A stretch of 64,000 bases of DNA from Viola odorata. Lineage: Eukaryota; Streptophyta; Magnoliopsida; Malpighiales; Violaceae. The stretch spans positions 46,137,656 to 46,201,655 of the forward strand of contig OY829539.1 of assembly GCA_963691705.1 (NCBI GenBank), read 5' to 3'. The translations under genes were made by a program, and so were the position numbers. This document shows positions 52,081 through 63,038 of the stretch, one piece after another (within the stretch, counting starts at the first letter, position 1; every line of letters begins with the position of its first letter). The notes below the pieces were generated by a model, which saw only the letters and a list, made by a program, of their open reading frames with translations, was not told where the DNA came from and did not search any database.

Positions 52081-53466
52081 GGAAATAGCTTAAAGCACCC
52101 CTGTACTATACGCGAAAACCAAAAACCTCCCCTATCCTTCAAAAACCCCTTTACACCTCCCCTGTACTACGTTGACCGAGCAAAACATGGTCTCCGTCCA
52201 CTTTGACTCACAGAACCTTCAATGTGACTGCCTACAGCAAGTTTCCTTTTCTTTTCTTTTTTCCTTCCCGGTTGCACCTTCTCTTTCATTTTTTTTCAAC
52301 CACTGAACCATTTCTTTTCTTTCTTTCTTCTTTCAACCACTGAACCATTTCTTTCTTTCATTTTCTTTCTTTCATTTTTTTTCAACCACTGAACCATTTC
52401 TTCTTTTTCTTTCTTCTTTCAACCACTGAACCATTTCTTTCCCCTTTACTCCATCCAGTATTTCCATCATCATTTCTTAGTTTCTTTTCTTATCATCACA
52501 TCCACTTTGCCCGCCTCCACCGCCAGCTGCTACTCGCCACGCCGCCGGTGCTGCCGCTGCTTGCTGCCGATCTACAATTCATTATTTTTCTTTGCAAAAA
52601 TAAAAGAATAAAAACCCAAGATCTGGAGATGGAAAGGTTTTTTTTGCTTATTTTCTTTGTGTGTTGCAATAATGCTTGTGTGAGGTTGGTAGATCGGGTT
52701 CAGATCTTGTCTGTTTGGTCGGATCTGTCCCGTTTTTGTCAGATCTTGTCGTTTTGGTGAATATGATGTGGTTGTGATGGTCGCTGGTGGTGCGCAAATC
52801 GGCGATGTGGTTCGTGGTGCGCAGATCGGCGGTGTGGTTGGTAGTTCGGCGATGTGGTTGGTAGACTAAACTTCAATCGCTAAATTTTAGGACTAAACTT
52901 CACCATCTTCATAACTCTGGGGACTAAACTGTAAATAAATTTCTGTAAATATTTTTCCAGAAATTTCAGAATAATTTAAGAATTGTGAAATAGAGATGAC
53001 CGATGGTGAAATAGAGATGGATTTAAGAATTGGGTATGAATTTAAAATTTGAGTAACAATTGATTATTTGAGAAAATTAAAAAAAGAAAATGAAGAAGAT
53101 GAAGGATGTGGTTTTTAAAATGAAAAAGTTGAATGATAAAAGATGAAATTATGGAATAGAAATTACACAACTGATTTAAATTATAGGGTTTTGTATAAAT
53201 GGTTTAAATTAAATAAAGGAAAGAATTTATTTGAGGAGAAGAAAGGAAAAGAAAAAAAATGAAAAAAAGTTGCAACCGGGAAGGAAAAAAGAAAAGAAAA
53301 GGAAACTTGTTGTAGGCAGTCACATTGACGGATCTGTTAGTCAAAATGGACGGAGACCACACTTTCCTCGGTCAACGTAGTACAGGGGAGGTGTAAAGGG
53401 GTTTTTGAAGGATAGGGGAGGTTTTTGGTTTTCGCGTATAGTACAGGGGTGCTTTAAGCTATTTCC
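52081..53466. mobile_element. Non-autonomous TIR element with ~200-bp inverted ends
   Basis: The two ends are near-perfect inverted repeats. They start GGAAATAGCTTAAAGCACCC and include AAACCTCCCCTATCCTTCAA, ACACCTCCCCTGTACTACGT and a common AAAGGAAAC/GTTTCCTTTTC block. T runs flank both sides, so the target duplication (possibly nine T) is ambiguous. The middle has no transposase. It carries a ~45-50 bp tandem array with CAACCACTGAACCATTTC (52,297-52,440, four copies) and a GGCGATGTGGTTsGTrG repeat (about 52,800-52,865). TIR length and T-rich flanks suggest a MULE-type element. Confidence 0.7.
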
Positions 53467-53805
53467 TTTTTTTTTTTTATATTATAAACTTGCATGGTTT
53501 GGCTCGTGGGCATGAAATAAACCATAGAAACTATTGCTGATTGAAGTTTAGCAAAAATGAAGGATGGATTCGTGAGCGCTTTCGTGGCTTTCTTCTTCAT
53601 CTCATGGAAACAACGAATTTGGGCCTCAACTACTAAAAGATTTCAACATTCCTAATTTCTCTAAACCCATAAGATCATCAAAAACACATCAACCATATAA
53701 TGAAAATCAATCATAAAAAAAAAAAATACCTATCAAATTAAAAAAGAAGAAGAGGTCAAAAAGTTTTTGTTTAAGATCCTTTGCTCGACCTCTTTTATTT
53801 TATTT
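53467..53805. other. AT-rich spacer
   Basis: AT-rich sequence with homopolymer runs. Nothing recognised. Confidence 0.35.
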
Positions 53806-53960
53806 TTTTTTGAAAAGGAGATATAATATTATTAGTTCAAATCTGCAATTACAAAAGGCGCGATCGCCTCGGGGCATTCCCCTATCCATACATTTCCTAA
53901 ACTGGAAATCAAAGCCAATTGGCTCAACTCATGTGCGGGAACATTCGAGGACCGTTTTAT
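53806..53960 (-). pseudogene. LINE 3' end relic (RNase H C-terminus and poly(A))
   Basis: The minus strand reads VPAHELSQLALISSLGNVWI then GECPEAIAPFVIADLN and a stop. This fits the end of a plant LINE RNase H domain, which typically has an AHxLAxxA motif and a Trp then Pro before the stop. About 35 bp beyond the stop the minus strand runs into an A-rich tract, as expected of a LINE insertion truncated at its 5' side. It is related to the relic at 49,015-49,230. Confidence 0.5.
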
Positions 53961-55095
53961 GTGCGTGTAGGAACAACTATTGAAGGAGGCTTTTTAGAAG
54001 AGTTATTAACCCATTTTTTTGATAAAAAATTCACAAAATACAAGATTTTCAAATTGAAATTACAAACCAACTAATCTGTTTTCTTTTTTTCTCCTTTTTA
54101 TGGAAATGAGTTTATTTTATTAGCTTTCTAGACAACATGGCCAAACTCATGGTTTATATAAATTTAGAGAATTAAAATTGTACTGTAGGTGAGTTTTGGT
54201 AACAACAAGTATCATAATTTGTAATTAATGGGTATAGGTAAAATTGTCAAACTAGAGAGTTTAAGTAAATTCGAAATGGGAAGTAAAATCGGAAACGTAA
54301 AATCATAAAAGTTTACATTTTATGATAATTTTAATAATATTATTATATATATAGTCATTTTTAAATAATTTTATCAATAATTATCAGGAGATTAAAAATA
54401 AATAAATTCGGACCAAAATACATAATTTTGGCTATTTATTTCTTAAAAAAAAATAGTGAAATTGTCTGAACTCATTAAACTTATCTAAATTTACCGAATT
54501 TACATCGATTTTATTCCGTTTTCACCTGATTTTGAGTTTATGTCCGAGTTAGCTCATGGTAGAATCTAAAAAATTTACGGATTTACAAATTAAACTCTTG
54601 ACAAGAAAGTATAGGGCAATACGATAATCATACAACAAAATTTTAATTATGCTTTGAGTTTCATAGTCTTCACAATTAATGCTATTATAACAAACAAAGG
54701 GAACAAAATGCATCATCAAATTGGTTGGGTTAGAGACTTAAAGTAAAGGAAGCATCCAAAAGGGGCAAGGAAGAAGTCTAGAATCGAAGTTAAACATGGT
54801 ACTCACAGACAGCATCATATACACATAAACAACTTTGTCCATGTGGACCATCAAACTTGGCTTCATGTCCAAAAATCATTCAAGAATCTTTGGTGCAAGC
54901 TAACTTGGGTCATACTTTATCAGCAAATATTGGTCATGCAAGAAACCTCACTCTTGAATAGCCAAGAAATCAAAATATTCTCTCCCTTTTCTCTCTATTA
55001 AATCAGCAAATGCTGCATTGGGTAAAATTCAAGTTATGTAAACTTAGACTTTCTAGTGAAGCTGTAACCTCCAGAGATTCTTGATTGCTTGTGTC
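53961..55095. other. AT-rich spacer and APS2 promoter
   Basis: No gene. The last ~130 bp before the ATG, including a CTCTCCCTTTTCTCTCT tract at about 54,980, are likely the core promoter and leader of the next gene. Confidence 0.35.
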
Positions 55096-57359
55096 ATGGT
55101 GGCATTGCATTTGGCCGGTCCCAAACTAGCAAATCTTCAAACAAAGCTCGCACCCATTGAATTGCCTTGCAATCATCGCAGAAGTTTATCAGTTCTGTCT
55201 AAATGCTCTTCTCTAAGCATGGCAATATCCAATTCTCAACAACTTCCACATCCCATACCTACAGTGCAGATGACTAATGAGGTATGTTTCTTTATTATAT
55301 TACACCATCCTTTCTCCCTTGTTGAGTTTAAACTGCTTAATTAGTGTCCATTCACGTTCGAGTTATGTTCTTTTCCACCACAAATCCAATGGCCTTAATG
55401 TCTATGCCACAAGCAGTTTGGCCGTTTGAGTTATGTTTCTTCTGAATGTTTGTTACATGTTTGAGCAGAGTGTTGCAGCGATTATATTTGGAGAGGGTGC
55501 GGAGAGAAGGCTCTACCCTTTGACAAAAAGGAGATCAGAAGGAGCAATTCCCATAGCAGCCAACTATAGGCTCATTGATGTGGTTGTGAGCAACTGCATT
55601 AACAGTAACATACACAAAATATATGCTCTAACACAATTCAACTCCACTTCTCTCAATTCCCATCTCTCAAGAGCGTACACTGGAGTAGGTCATGGCAACA
55701 AAGGATTTGTTGAAGTAATAGCAGCTTTTCAGAGTCTTGAAAACAAAAGCTGGTTTCAGGTCTAGTATGTTCATTGTCTTGTCTGCAATGCACAACATGT
55801 TATGCAGTTAAAGAAATCTCAATAGGTCGGTGACCATTTCTTCTCTGTTTTAACTAGGGAAGTGCAGATGCCATGAGAAGGTGCTTGTGGGTGCTGGAAC
55901 AGTATCCGGTAACCGAGTTTCTGATCCTTCCTGGCCACCATCTCTATAGAATGGACTATCAAAGACTAATAGCGGCGCACCGAAGTCGCAAGAGTGATAT
56001 AACCATTTCCGCATTAAATCATATAGTCAATCCAGATCCAGGATTAGGCATATTAGAAGTGAATTCATTAAATGAAGTTGTAGACTTCGAGAAGCCACCG
56101 ATAAGTGTCTCCCCAGTATGTTGGTTTCAATGATACCTTCCCCTCATGAATCTTGATGCTCTAACTCCAGTGGATGGTCTTATTTGAACAATTTATGTCC
56201 AAAAATGCAGGCACAAAGCTCTGAAAAGATCAAAGATGCAGCTAATATTAGGCTTTCTAGTATGGGGATCTATCTGGTTAACAAGGATAAATTGATAGAG
56301 CTGCTATTTGAGTACTTCCCAGAGGAAAATGACTGTGTGGAGGTGATACGTGGTGCACTATCTACAGGACTAAAGGTAAAACTAATTTCTCATTTCTGCA
56401 CTATATGCTGGTGCTCATAATTTGTATAACTGGACTGGCAGGTTCAGGCTTATGCATTTGACGGATATTGGGAGGACATGAGGAGCATTGCAGCATTTTA
56501 CAAAGCAAACATGGAATGCACAAAGAGATCAAACATGATATATGAGTCAGTAATTCTAGTTTACAATATAATGACATGTTTCACCCTTGACAATTTCTCC
56601 CAACCACAAACTTTTTCCTTTCCTAGCAGCTTCTATGATAGAGATTGCCCTTTGTACACCATGCCTCGCTATTTACCTCCAACAGATATAGGGGATGCTG
56701 TCATAACAGATAGTGTTATTGGAGATGGTTGCATTTTCAAAGTAAGGAAAAACATCTCTTTCAACAAATTTCATTTCTTTCTAGACATGCAAAAAATTGC
56801 AAACACAAGTTTGTCATATTTTGCTATGTGGAATTGTTTTCTTTACCATTCCAAGAATAGAGTTGCAAAATAAAAGGAACAGTGGTTGGGATGAGGACAA
56901 GAATTGGAAATGGTGCCTTAATTGAAGATTCAGTGATCATGGGTTCTGATATTTATCAAGTAAGAAAACTACTACTCAAGCATCTTTTTCCTTTTATTTA
57001 CCAATGAATTTCGAGTTTGAGTTCAACTTACATTTTTGTTATTACAACACCTAGAAAGAACATGGTCTAAATAGTCGCATGGAGATTCCAATCGGAATTG
57101 GGGATGACGCGCAAATAAAGAGAGCAATCATAGACAAGAATGCGAGGATTGGGAGAAATGTAATGGTAAGTAGAATCAATTGCAATTTTCTAGTGATTTC
57201 TTTTGTCAAGTCTTACTAATTGTGTGTTACAATATTGTCCAGATTATAAATAAAGATAATGTGCAAGAAGGCAACAGAGAAACCGATGGGTACATAATTA
57301 GTGCGGGAATTGTGGTTGTTATAGAGAATGCTGTGATTCCAGATGGTAGCATCTTGTGA
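55096..57359 (+). CDS. APS2: ADP-glucose pyrophosphorylase small-subunit-like protein, APS2 type (probably inactive)
   Basis: Nine exons (55,096-55,281; 55,469-55,759; 55,858-56,115; 56,211-56,375; 56,442-56,545; 56,630-56,741; 56,861-56,959; 57,055-57,165; 57,243-57,359) total 1,443 nt, or 480 residues. Exon 1 encodes a transit-like N-terminus. The nucleotidyltransferase domain starts [20 protein letters not shown], where active enzymes have GGGxGTRLFPLT. It continues [20 protein letters not shown]. The active-site SGDHLYRMDY is [10 protein letters not shown], so the catalytic Asp is His. The C-terminal left-handed beta-helix has [33 protein letters not shown] and [20 protein letters not shown]. 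These losses, the length and the overall sequence match Arabidopsis APS2, a small-subunit paralogue regarded as having little or no activity. The exon 5 donor is GTCAGT, chosen because it alone keeps the frame. AATAAAG lies ~85 bp past the stop. Confidence 0.9.
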
Positions 57360-58447
57360 CGGATTTAGATGGAAAATTTAGATTACTATAATTTTTTTTG
57401 GCAAATTAACAATTGCTAGCTTTAGGTTCCTTCCTTATAATATTAATAAAGTATGTGAACATACTTATAGTCTATATAAACCCCGGTCTATATTTATAGA
57501 GAAGCGAACTTAGTCACTGACTGTTTGGTCAATTTGACATTCGAGATCATCCCGAACTACTTTTGATTCTCGCTTGCTCCATCATATATCCACATACTCC
57601 TTTAAAAAAATATCTCGAGAGTTTCTTTCCCACGTACTGTTATGGCATAATTGCCTCGCTTCTTCTCTTTTAGAAAAAGAAAAGAAAAGAATATGAACAT
57701 AAATTATTGTATAGTTTGGGCAATTTTTCTTTTAGTAGCTTAGTCAAATACGTTGAAATCATATCACTATTGTTATAAAAGTGTTTATCGATTAGCTTCT
57801 AATTTAGTAGTATTTTCTACAAAGTAAGAAAAGTAAAATAATTTTCTTATTAATTTACATTTTTATTTATGTATACAAAATGTAATTTTAATACACCCTT
57901 TTTATCATTCAAACTAAAAATCTCCCTTAAACTAACAAAAAATTATTTGCTCCTTTAAACTTTATAGATACTACAAGCAACCCCTTTGTGTCATCTTTTT
58001 CGTCAACAACTAACTATAAGAATCGCGAAACTTAACTTATGTGAACAAATACTATTTCATAAGTTTCACATTGTAGCTTATTTAGCTATGACTTATGTAG
58101 TTCAATTACAAACTTAGGCTCTAACCAAACTCATCACAATCATCCTCGACTTGTTCATCAATCATCCTCCACTTGTTCCTACCTTCGTCGCAAAGTCTCG
58201 TTGCTAGTTCCACCTTGTGTCTTAATCCAGGGTAGATTTTTTTTTGTAGAATACAGTCTAGATTTATTATTTTTCAAAAGCTTTATTCATTAATTAATAA
58301 TTTTAATCCATACCTATATACTATATTAAAAAGATACATGAAAAGTCTCATTCTTTAAATGTCTATCGTACCCTTAATTTTTTCTATATTAACTTAATTA
58401 CCCATAGTATATATTGTTATTATTATTATCAACTGTGAATATTAATG
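57360..58447. other. APS2 3' flank and AT-rich spacer
   Basis: The first ~100 bp contain the APS2 3' UTR. The rest is AT-rich without a gene or clear repeat border. Confidence 0.4.
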
Positions 58448-59150
58448 TTGAAATCTGTTAGTACAATCCCAACCGCAATAAATCACTAAAATCCCATTAT
58501 ATGATCCAGCTTAGGGTGAGTAGGTCGAATGATATATGAAGCTTTAGAGGATCTAGCACGAGAGTTCACTAGACAAACAACAGCACGCAACAAGCACAAA
58601 CGAAGGAAGAAGATGGTACGGACACGCAGTGGATGGAAACAAAGATAGACAAGAGAAGGGAGGATGTTACCGAGGAGGACGTGGAATGGAATGGAAGTGA
58701 AGGTGATCATAAGGAAGACGGTGTGGCACACATTAATACTCAAGAACGCACAGTTGAGAAACAGTAGACGAAGCATAAGAAAACTCACACTCGTTTACAA
58801 GAAACAACTCACAAATGATTTCACACAAAGTCACAAATACAAGGTTGATGGTTTACGTTTTATTTACGGAATATCAAAGCACCATCAAGCTTAGAAATCC
58901 ACAAGACGAATTTAGTGTGATGAAGGAGGAGTATTCTCACTCAACAAAATCACTCAAATATCTAAACTAACGAAAATAGTAGTTAAGTTCGTTATTTATA
59001 CTAAGGGTTGTAAAAATGGCCTTGTGACGAATGTGCCCTTAGTGAGGGACGCGTTCTCCATGGAAGGTCAAGGCCTTAAGGTGAGCTGTCTAGGCCTATG
59101 AATGTTGCACAAAATGGAAGGCAGAGGCCCGAGCTTGTTGTGCTTGAAAG

Positions 59151-60165
59151 TAGGGTTGTTCATCGGGATTTCTGAAATTCTAAAATTCTAAAAATTCGGG
59201 TTCGGGTATTCCGAACTTTCCTAAAACATTCCCAACCCCGAATTCTAAAACCTCCCTCTTGACCCCGAATTTCCGAACACGAAATTTTGGGAGCCCGAGG
59301 CATTTTTAAAAACATTAATCTTGATAAATATACAACCCAACCCACTGCCAAAACCCATTAGTCTTCCTTCTTTCTCCAACTGGTCCGACAAACTATCGAA
59401 ACCCAATACACCAAAACCCTAAAACTACCTTCTTCTTTCTCCGACCACCACTGCTAGCGACAACAAACCGACCACATCAGTCAACCAACTCCAACCTGAC
59501 CTAAACCACTCCAAACCGAACCGTATCTCTACCCATACAAATAAAACCCGTACAATACAAATAAAACCCGTATTCATACAAATAAAATCCGTATCAATCT
59601 AATACAAATTAGACCCGTACCTATACCCATACAAGTTAAATCTAACCAAATCTACCCCATACAAATCAAACCCTCTCTTCTTCCAATTCGACCCAACTTG
59701 AAAATTAAAACAACACAGCAGAAAACCGGCAACAAACCAAGAAAATAGAGAACAAGAACAAAGGTTTGGTGGTGGTTTGGAGGTGGCGATCGCCGGTCGA
59801 ACTAGCGATGGAGGTTCGATGTTAGAGTGAGAGAGAAGAGAGAGAGAGAGCGAGAGGTGTGAAATGAAATGAAATGAAAAATGATGGTGTTTTGTTTAGG
59901 GTTTGGTCGATGGAGGTGAGGAAGACGATGAGAGTGAGAGAGAAGAGAGAGAGAGCGAGAAACTGTGAAATGAAAAAATGGTGTCCTATTATTTTCCTAA
60001 GTTCGGGTATTTCGAGTACCCGAACTTAGGAAAATTGTTCCCGTTCCGACCCGAACTCTAATTTTGGGTATCAACTTCCGATACCCGAAATTTCCAATCC
60101 GGAATTGAAAAAATTTCTATTCAGAAAATCAGAATTTCGGGTATCGAAATTTTTGCACACCCCTA
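59151..60165. mobile_element. hAT-like non-autonomous element with 8-bp duplication
   Basis: The ends are TAGGGTTGTTCATCGG on the left and, inverted, TAGGGGTGTGCAAAAA on the right. They are flanked by a perfect CTTGAAAG duplication (59,143-59,150 and 60,166-60,173), the 8 bp expected of hAT. Subterminal regions carry many TTCGGGTAT/ATACCCGAA motifs in both orientations. The interior has an ACAAATAAAACCCGTA repeat (about 59,535-59,640) and a GAGAGAGAAGAGAGAG microsatellite present twice (59,825 and 59,935). There is no transposase. Confidence 0.8.
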
Positions 60166-60299
60166 CTTGAAAGGGCTCGAGGTCAAAGGCTTAGAAGAGT
60201 TCATGGCTTAGTAGGGTTGGTGCGAGGGTTCCTCATGCGATGGCCGATGGAGGTATGAGGCTTGCGGGAAGTCTTCATGGGTTGCCCGACCAAGGCATA

Positions 60300-60670
60300 A
60301 ATCAAACGATGGATGGCTCGGGCTTCTCCCGATAGCTTGCACAAGGGACGTAGGGTTGGCGCTGGCCTCGCCTCTGTCTCCTGATAGCTTGCACATCTCC
60401 CGATAGCTTGCACAAGGGATGTAGGGTTAGCGCTGGCCTCGCCTATGCCTCCCGATAGCTTGCTTGTTTCCTGATAGACCTTTCCCGATATCTTGCACAA
60501 AGGAATTAGGGTTGGCACTGACCTCGCCTATGTCTCCTGATAGCTTGCATGTCTCCCGATAGATTCCTGACAGCTTGCACAAAGGGCTTAGGGTTATCGC
60601 TGGTCGCGCCTCTATCTCCCGATAGGTTCCTGATAGCTCGCATGCCTCCCGATAGATTCCCGATATGGTG
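60300..60670. repeat. Tandem array with core CCCGATAGCTTGCACAA
   Basis: Five imperfect units of about 70-90 bp share CTCCCGATAGCTTGCACAA and TAGGGTTrGCGCTGGCCTCG. Between them are TCTCCTGATAGCTTGCA-like half units. The array opens two overlapping minus-strand frames, but these are by-products of the repeat. It lies within the LTR-like block, in its U3-like part. Confidence 0.7.
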
Positions 60671-60856
60671 CGCGAGCACCATTATGACTCATTTCTTGAC
60701 TCTTGGCTGATCATTTCCCATCTCATGCTTTTAACCAAAGGGTTAGTTTCTTTATTTGGCTTCGTGTGATTGACCCCTTAGGCCGGGTGTCCTCAGCCTC
60801 AAGGTGCGAAGGGTCCATGATCGCATCATCCCATCTCGATGGTGTAGCCAACATTG

Positions 60857-61446
60857 GTTGAAATTACTTTTTTATTTTGATGACGAGATTCCTAATATTT
60901 CACATCTAATAGAAAATCAAAGAATTAGTTTAGTACGAACAATGATTGTTTCTCAAGGTGAGTAAGAAGCCGGATCAAATCGAACCAAATTTGAACCTAA
61001 ATTTAACCAAAATTGTTAGTAAATAGTTCGGTTGAACATGATAACAAACCAAATAAAACCAAACCTAAAAAATTACAGTTTACCATGTTTCATGTATTTT
61101 GATTGGACCAATTTAGAGTAAATAATAAATAAAATACAATTTGATAATATATTAAAGTGAGGTGTGTGGTTGAGATATCATTATTGATTAATGAAGTCAT
61201 TTTAGTCTACAAAAATGAAAAAAAGGGTAAAACTTTACTAGATCTAGACCAAAAACAGGGATACAAAGACAAAAAGAAAAGAAGAGTAAAAAGAAGGTTG
61301 ACGGGTGGTCTTATTTACGGCTATGCCGTGATAGAGTAGTATCAGGCTTTTATTAGCGTAGTTTGTGGCAGCAAACATATATATAGGTTATATATATTTC
61401 AGTTTGATTAAAAGTTTCACAGAAAATTCGAAGGGGTAAGTAAATA
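60857..61446. other. AT-rich spacer, nothing recognised
   Basis: AT-rich, with AACCAAA-rich sequence near 61,040. No conserved frame. Confidence 0.35.
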
Positions 61447-61560
61447 CTCCCTCCCAATTAAAATAACTGTCGTTCTAGCACTTCTTCAAACCGTGAGAAA
61501 TAATTATCGTGACCCCACTTTTCTAACTCTTTGAGTGGTGAGATTACTACCCTGCCTTTT
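61447..61560. mobile_element. Truncated Stowaway-like MITE end
   Basis: TACTCCCTCCCAATTAAAATAACTGTCGTT matches the left end of the MITE at 41,301. No inverted GAGGGAGTA partner follows within several hundred bases, so only one end remains. The right limit given is nominal. Confidence 0.4.
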
Positions 61561-61822
61561 TCCATAACCACGCCCGCCACTCTCTTCTCCTTTCCTTCGC
61601 TCCTCTCATTCTCGCCATAGGCATTGATTATGGGTGGGAAGATGAAAATCGAAAGGGGGAAAATGAAAATTTTCAAGTTTCAAAATGATAATGACCTCTT
61701 TTTGTTTCTCATTTACAAACTGAGTCTCATACTCCATTTTCTTATATTTCCAAAATCTGTGAGAATCTCTCTAGGGTTTGAGAATTTACCATCGTTGAAA
61801 TATAGAGAGCGTCGACTACTAG

Positions 61823-62188
61823 GAGGATGCACAATCCGACGGTTTGGTGGAATTTGATGATTTCATGGATGTCGAGAAGTTTTTGTGTGATTTGGGTGTG
61901 GTGGCAATGGAGACAGTTGAAGAGAGGATAATTTCAAGTGAAGAAGTGGAAGCCGATGTCAGAGTTAAGGAAGAAAGTGCATCAATGATCAAAATAACAA
62001 AATTGCCATTGGATTTCGATCTAAACAAGCCCTATGTTAAGGAGACCCATCTAGCAACAAAGTTCAAGGGAGAACGAGATTTCGATCTCAATAAAACCCC
62101 AATAGCAGGTATGTACTACTTTGATGATCCTGGTTACGAGCCGATGTTCATTGAGATCCTACAGATCCTTCTTCCAGACCACTACTAA
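61823..62188 (+). CDS. Small acidic protein frame with DLN (EAR-like) motifs
   Basis: The open frame follows an AG at 61,822 and may be a terminal exon. It begins EDAQSDGLVEFDDFMDVEKF; the first in-frame ATG is at 61,865. The protein is acidic and carries two copies of a DFDLNK block: LDFDLNKPY and RDFDLNKTP. The second fits the DLNxxP form of the EAR repression motif that recruits TOPLESS-type co-repressors. No DNA-binding or other domain is visible and I do not recognise the family. Upstream (61,617-61,800) lies ATG-containing sequence that could be a leader or a first exon. A poly(A)-like region with low complexity follows. It could be an incomplete gene, a gene fragment or a chance frame. 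Confidence 0.4.
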   Translation, partial: EDAQSDGLVEFDDFMDVEKFLCDLGVVAMETVEERIISSEEVEADVRVKEESASMIKITKLPLDFDLNKPYVKETHLATKFKGERDFDLNKTPIAGMYYFDDPGYEPMFIEILQILLPDHY

Positions 62189-62798
62189 ATGGGAGTTTTT
62201 GTTTTTCCTTTTTGTCTGATATTGCTAGATTGTGGCATTATCATTGTGTAGTTTAGAACTAAGGTTGTAATGTTGTAATCCATTTCGGATTTTGTCAGTT
62301 TCCCATGGGTTTAGAAATACTCTTTTGGCCAGTTTGGTTTATGTATGCCATGGATTGAGGCTGTGATGTTGCACTGGGTTGTAGAATTTCTGTAAAGATG
62401 TTATGTCTAATTAATAGATTACACATTGGAAATCATTGCTGTCAATTTTTTTTGGGTTTCATAGATGTTTGATGTGGATGAGTTTACTTTTGTTGGATTT
62501 TGGATAACACTTGTTTTTTTCCTTTTTCGATTTGGCAATTTAATGCTCATTTTTTCATATAGCATCAGACTGAATTGTTCTGTTCTCAGTTGTATGAATT
62601 GCTGCCAGGTCTGTGAGGAGATTACATATTTGGCACAATGGTAGTTCAATCTCAATGCACATCTCTTTTTCTAGCTATTGTGGATTGTAACAACAACCAC
62701 TGATTTACTGTGGCATCTGAATGTAAGTATTTCTGTTCATTTAGTTTGTTCTGTTCTCAGTTGTATGCATTGCTGCCAGGTCTGTGAGGAGATTACAT
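62189..62798. other. Spacer with a ~55-bp direct duplication
   Basis: The block TTCTGTTCTCAGTTGTATGmATTGCTGCCAGGTCTGTGAGGAGATTACATAT occurs at about 62,578 and again at 62,748, with one substitution. The second copy leads directly into the hAT transposase fragment. No other gene is seen. Confidence 0.55.
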
Positions 62799-63038
62799 AT
62801 AAGATGACTTCTTATGATTCGTTGAGTGGTAGATTGTTGAACAAGAGTGTCCAAGATGTAGGGGAATATTGTGCAGAATGGTGAAAATCTTAGGAAGTCA
62901 CAAGATGCTCAGTCTTGGTTGATAGGTGGACAGATAATATTGATCGTACAGTGGTAAACATTTTCGCTTTCTGTCCCAAGGGTACCATGTTACTCAAATC
63001 TGTGGACGCATCTGATATCACAAAACCTGAATTTTGAC
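62799..63038 (+). pseudogene. hAT transposase (DUF659-type) fragment
   Basis: The plus-strand frame reads KMTSYDSLSGRLLNKSVQDV, then GEYCAEW, a stop, KS, another stop, VTRCSVLVDRWTDNIDRTVV, NIFAFCPKGTMLLKSVDASD and ITKPEF with a stop. 'D(G/R)WTDxxxRTxxNxxxxxPKGTxxLKSVDASD' is characteristic of the DUF659 domain in plant hAT-type transposases. The rest of the domain and the C-terminal dimerisation region are missing. Similarity ends abruptly where an LTR-like sequence starts at about 63,036. Confidence 0.65.

Larger units (their letters stand above)
58448..60856 (-). mobile_element. LTR-like repeat with a nested hAT element
   Basis: The block has inverted TGTTG/CAACA ends at 58,448 and 60,856. 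On the minus strand a TATA box (TATAAATA, about 58,996-59,003) is followed by a pyrimidine-rich leader towards 58,448, as in an LTR. The upstream (U3-like) part holds a tandem array at 60,300-60,670. With the nested 1,015-bp element removed it would be about 1.4 kb. I found no matching 5-bp duplication (ATTAA against TTGGT), no primer-binding site and no coding sequence. A solo LTR is therefore likely but not proven. Confidence 0.4.

Noticed and set aside
52548..52760. 70-codon plus-strand frame inside the TIR element
   Set aside because: No homologue is recognised, it lies between tandem repeats, and there is no support beyond an ATG.
58486..58788. 100-codon minus-strand frame, hydrophobic
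   Set aside because: It falls in the leader part of the LTR-like block, with no family resemblance. Composition alone explains it.
60201..60518. Overlapping minus-strand frames with repeated ASANPTSLVQAIGR
   Set aside because: They are produced by the tandem DNA repeat, whose unit is read in different phases. Unit lengths are not multiples of three throughout.
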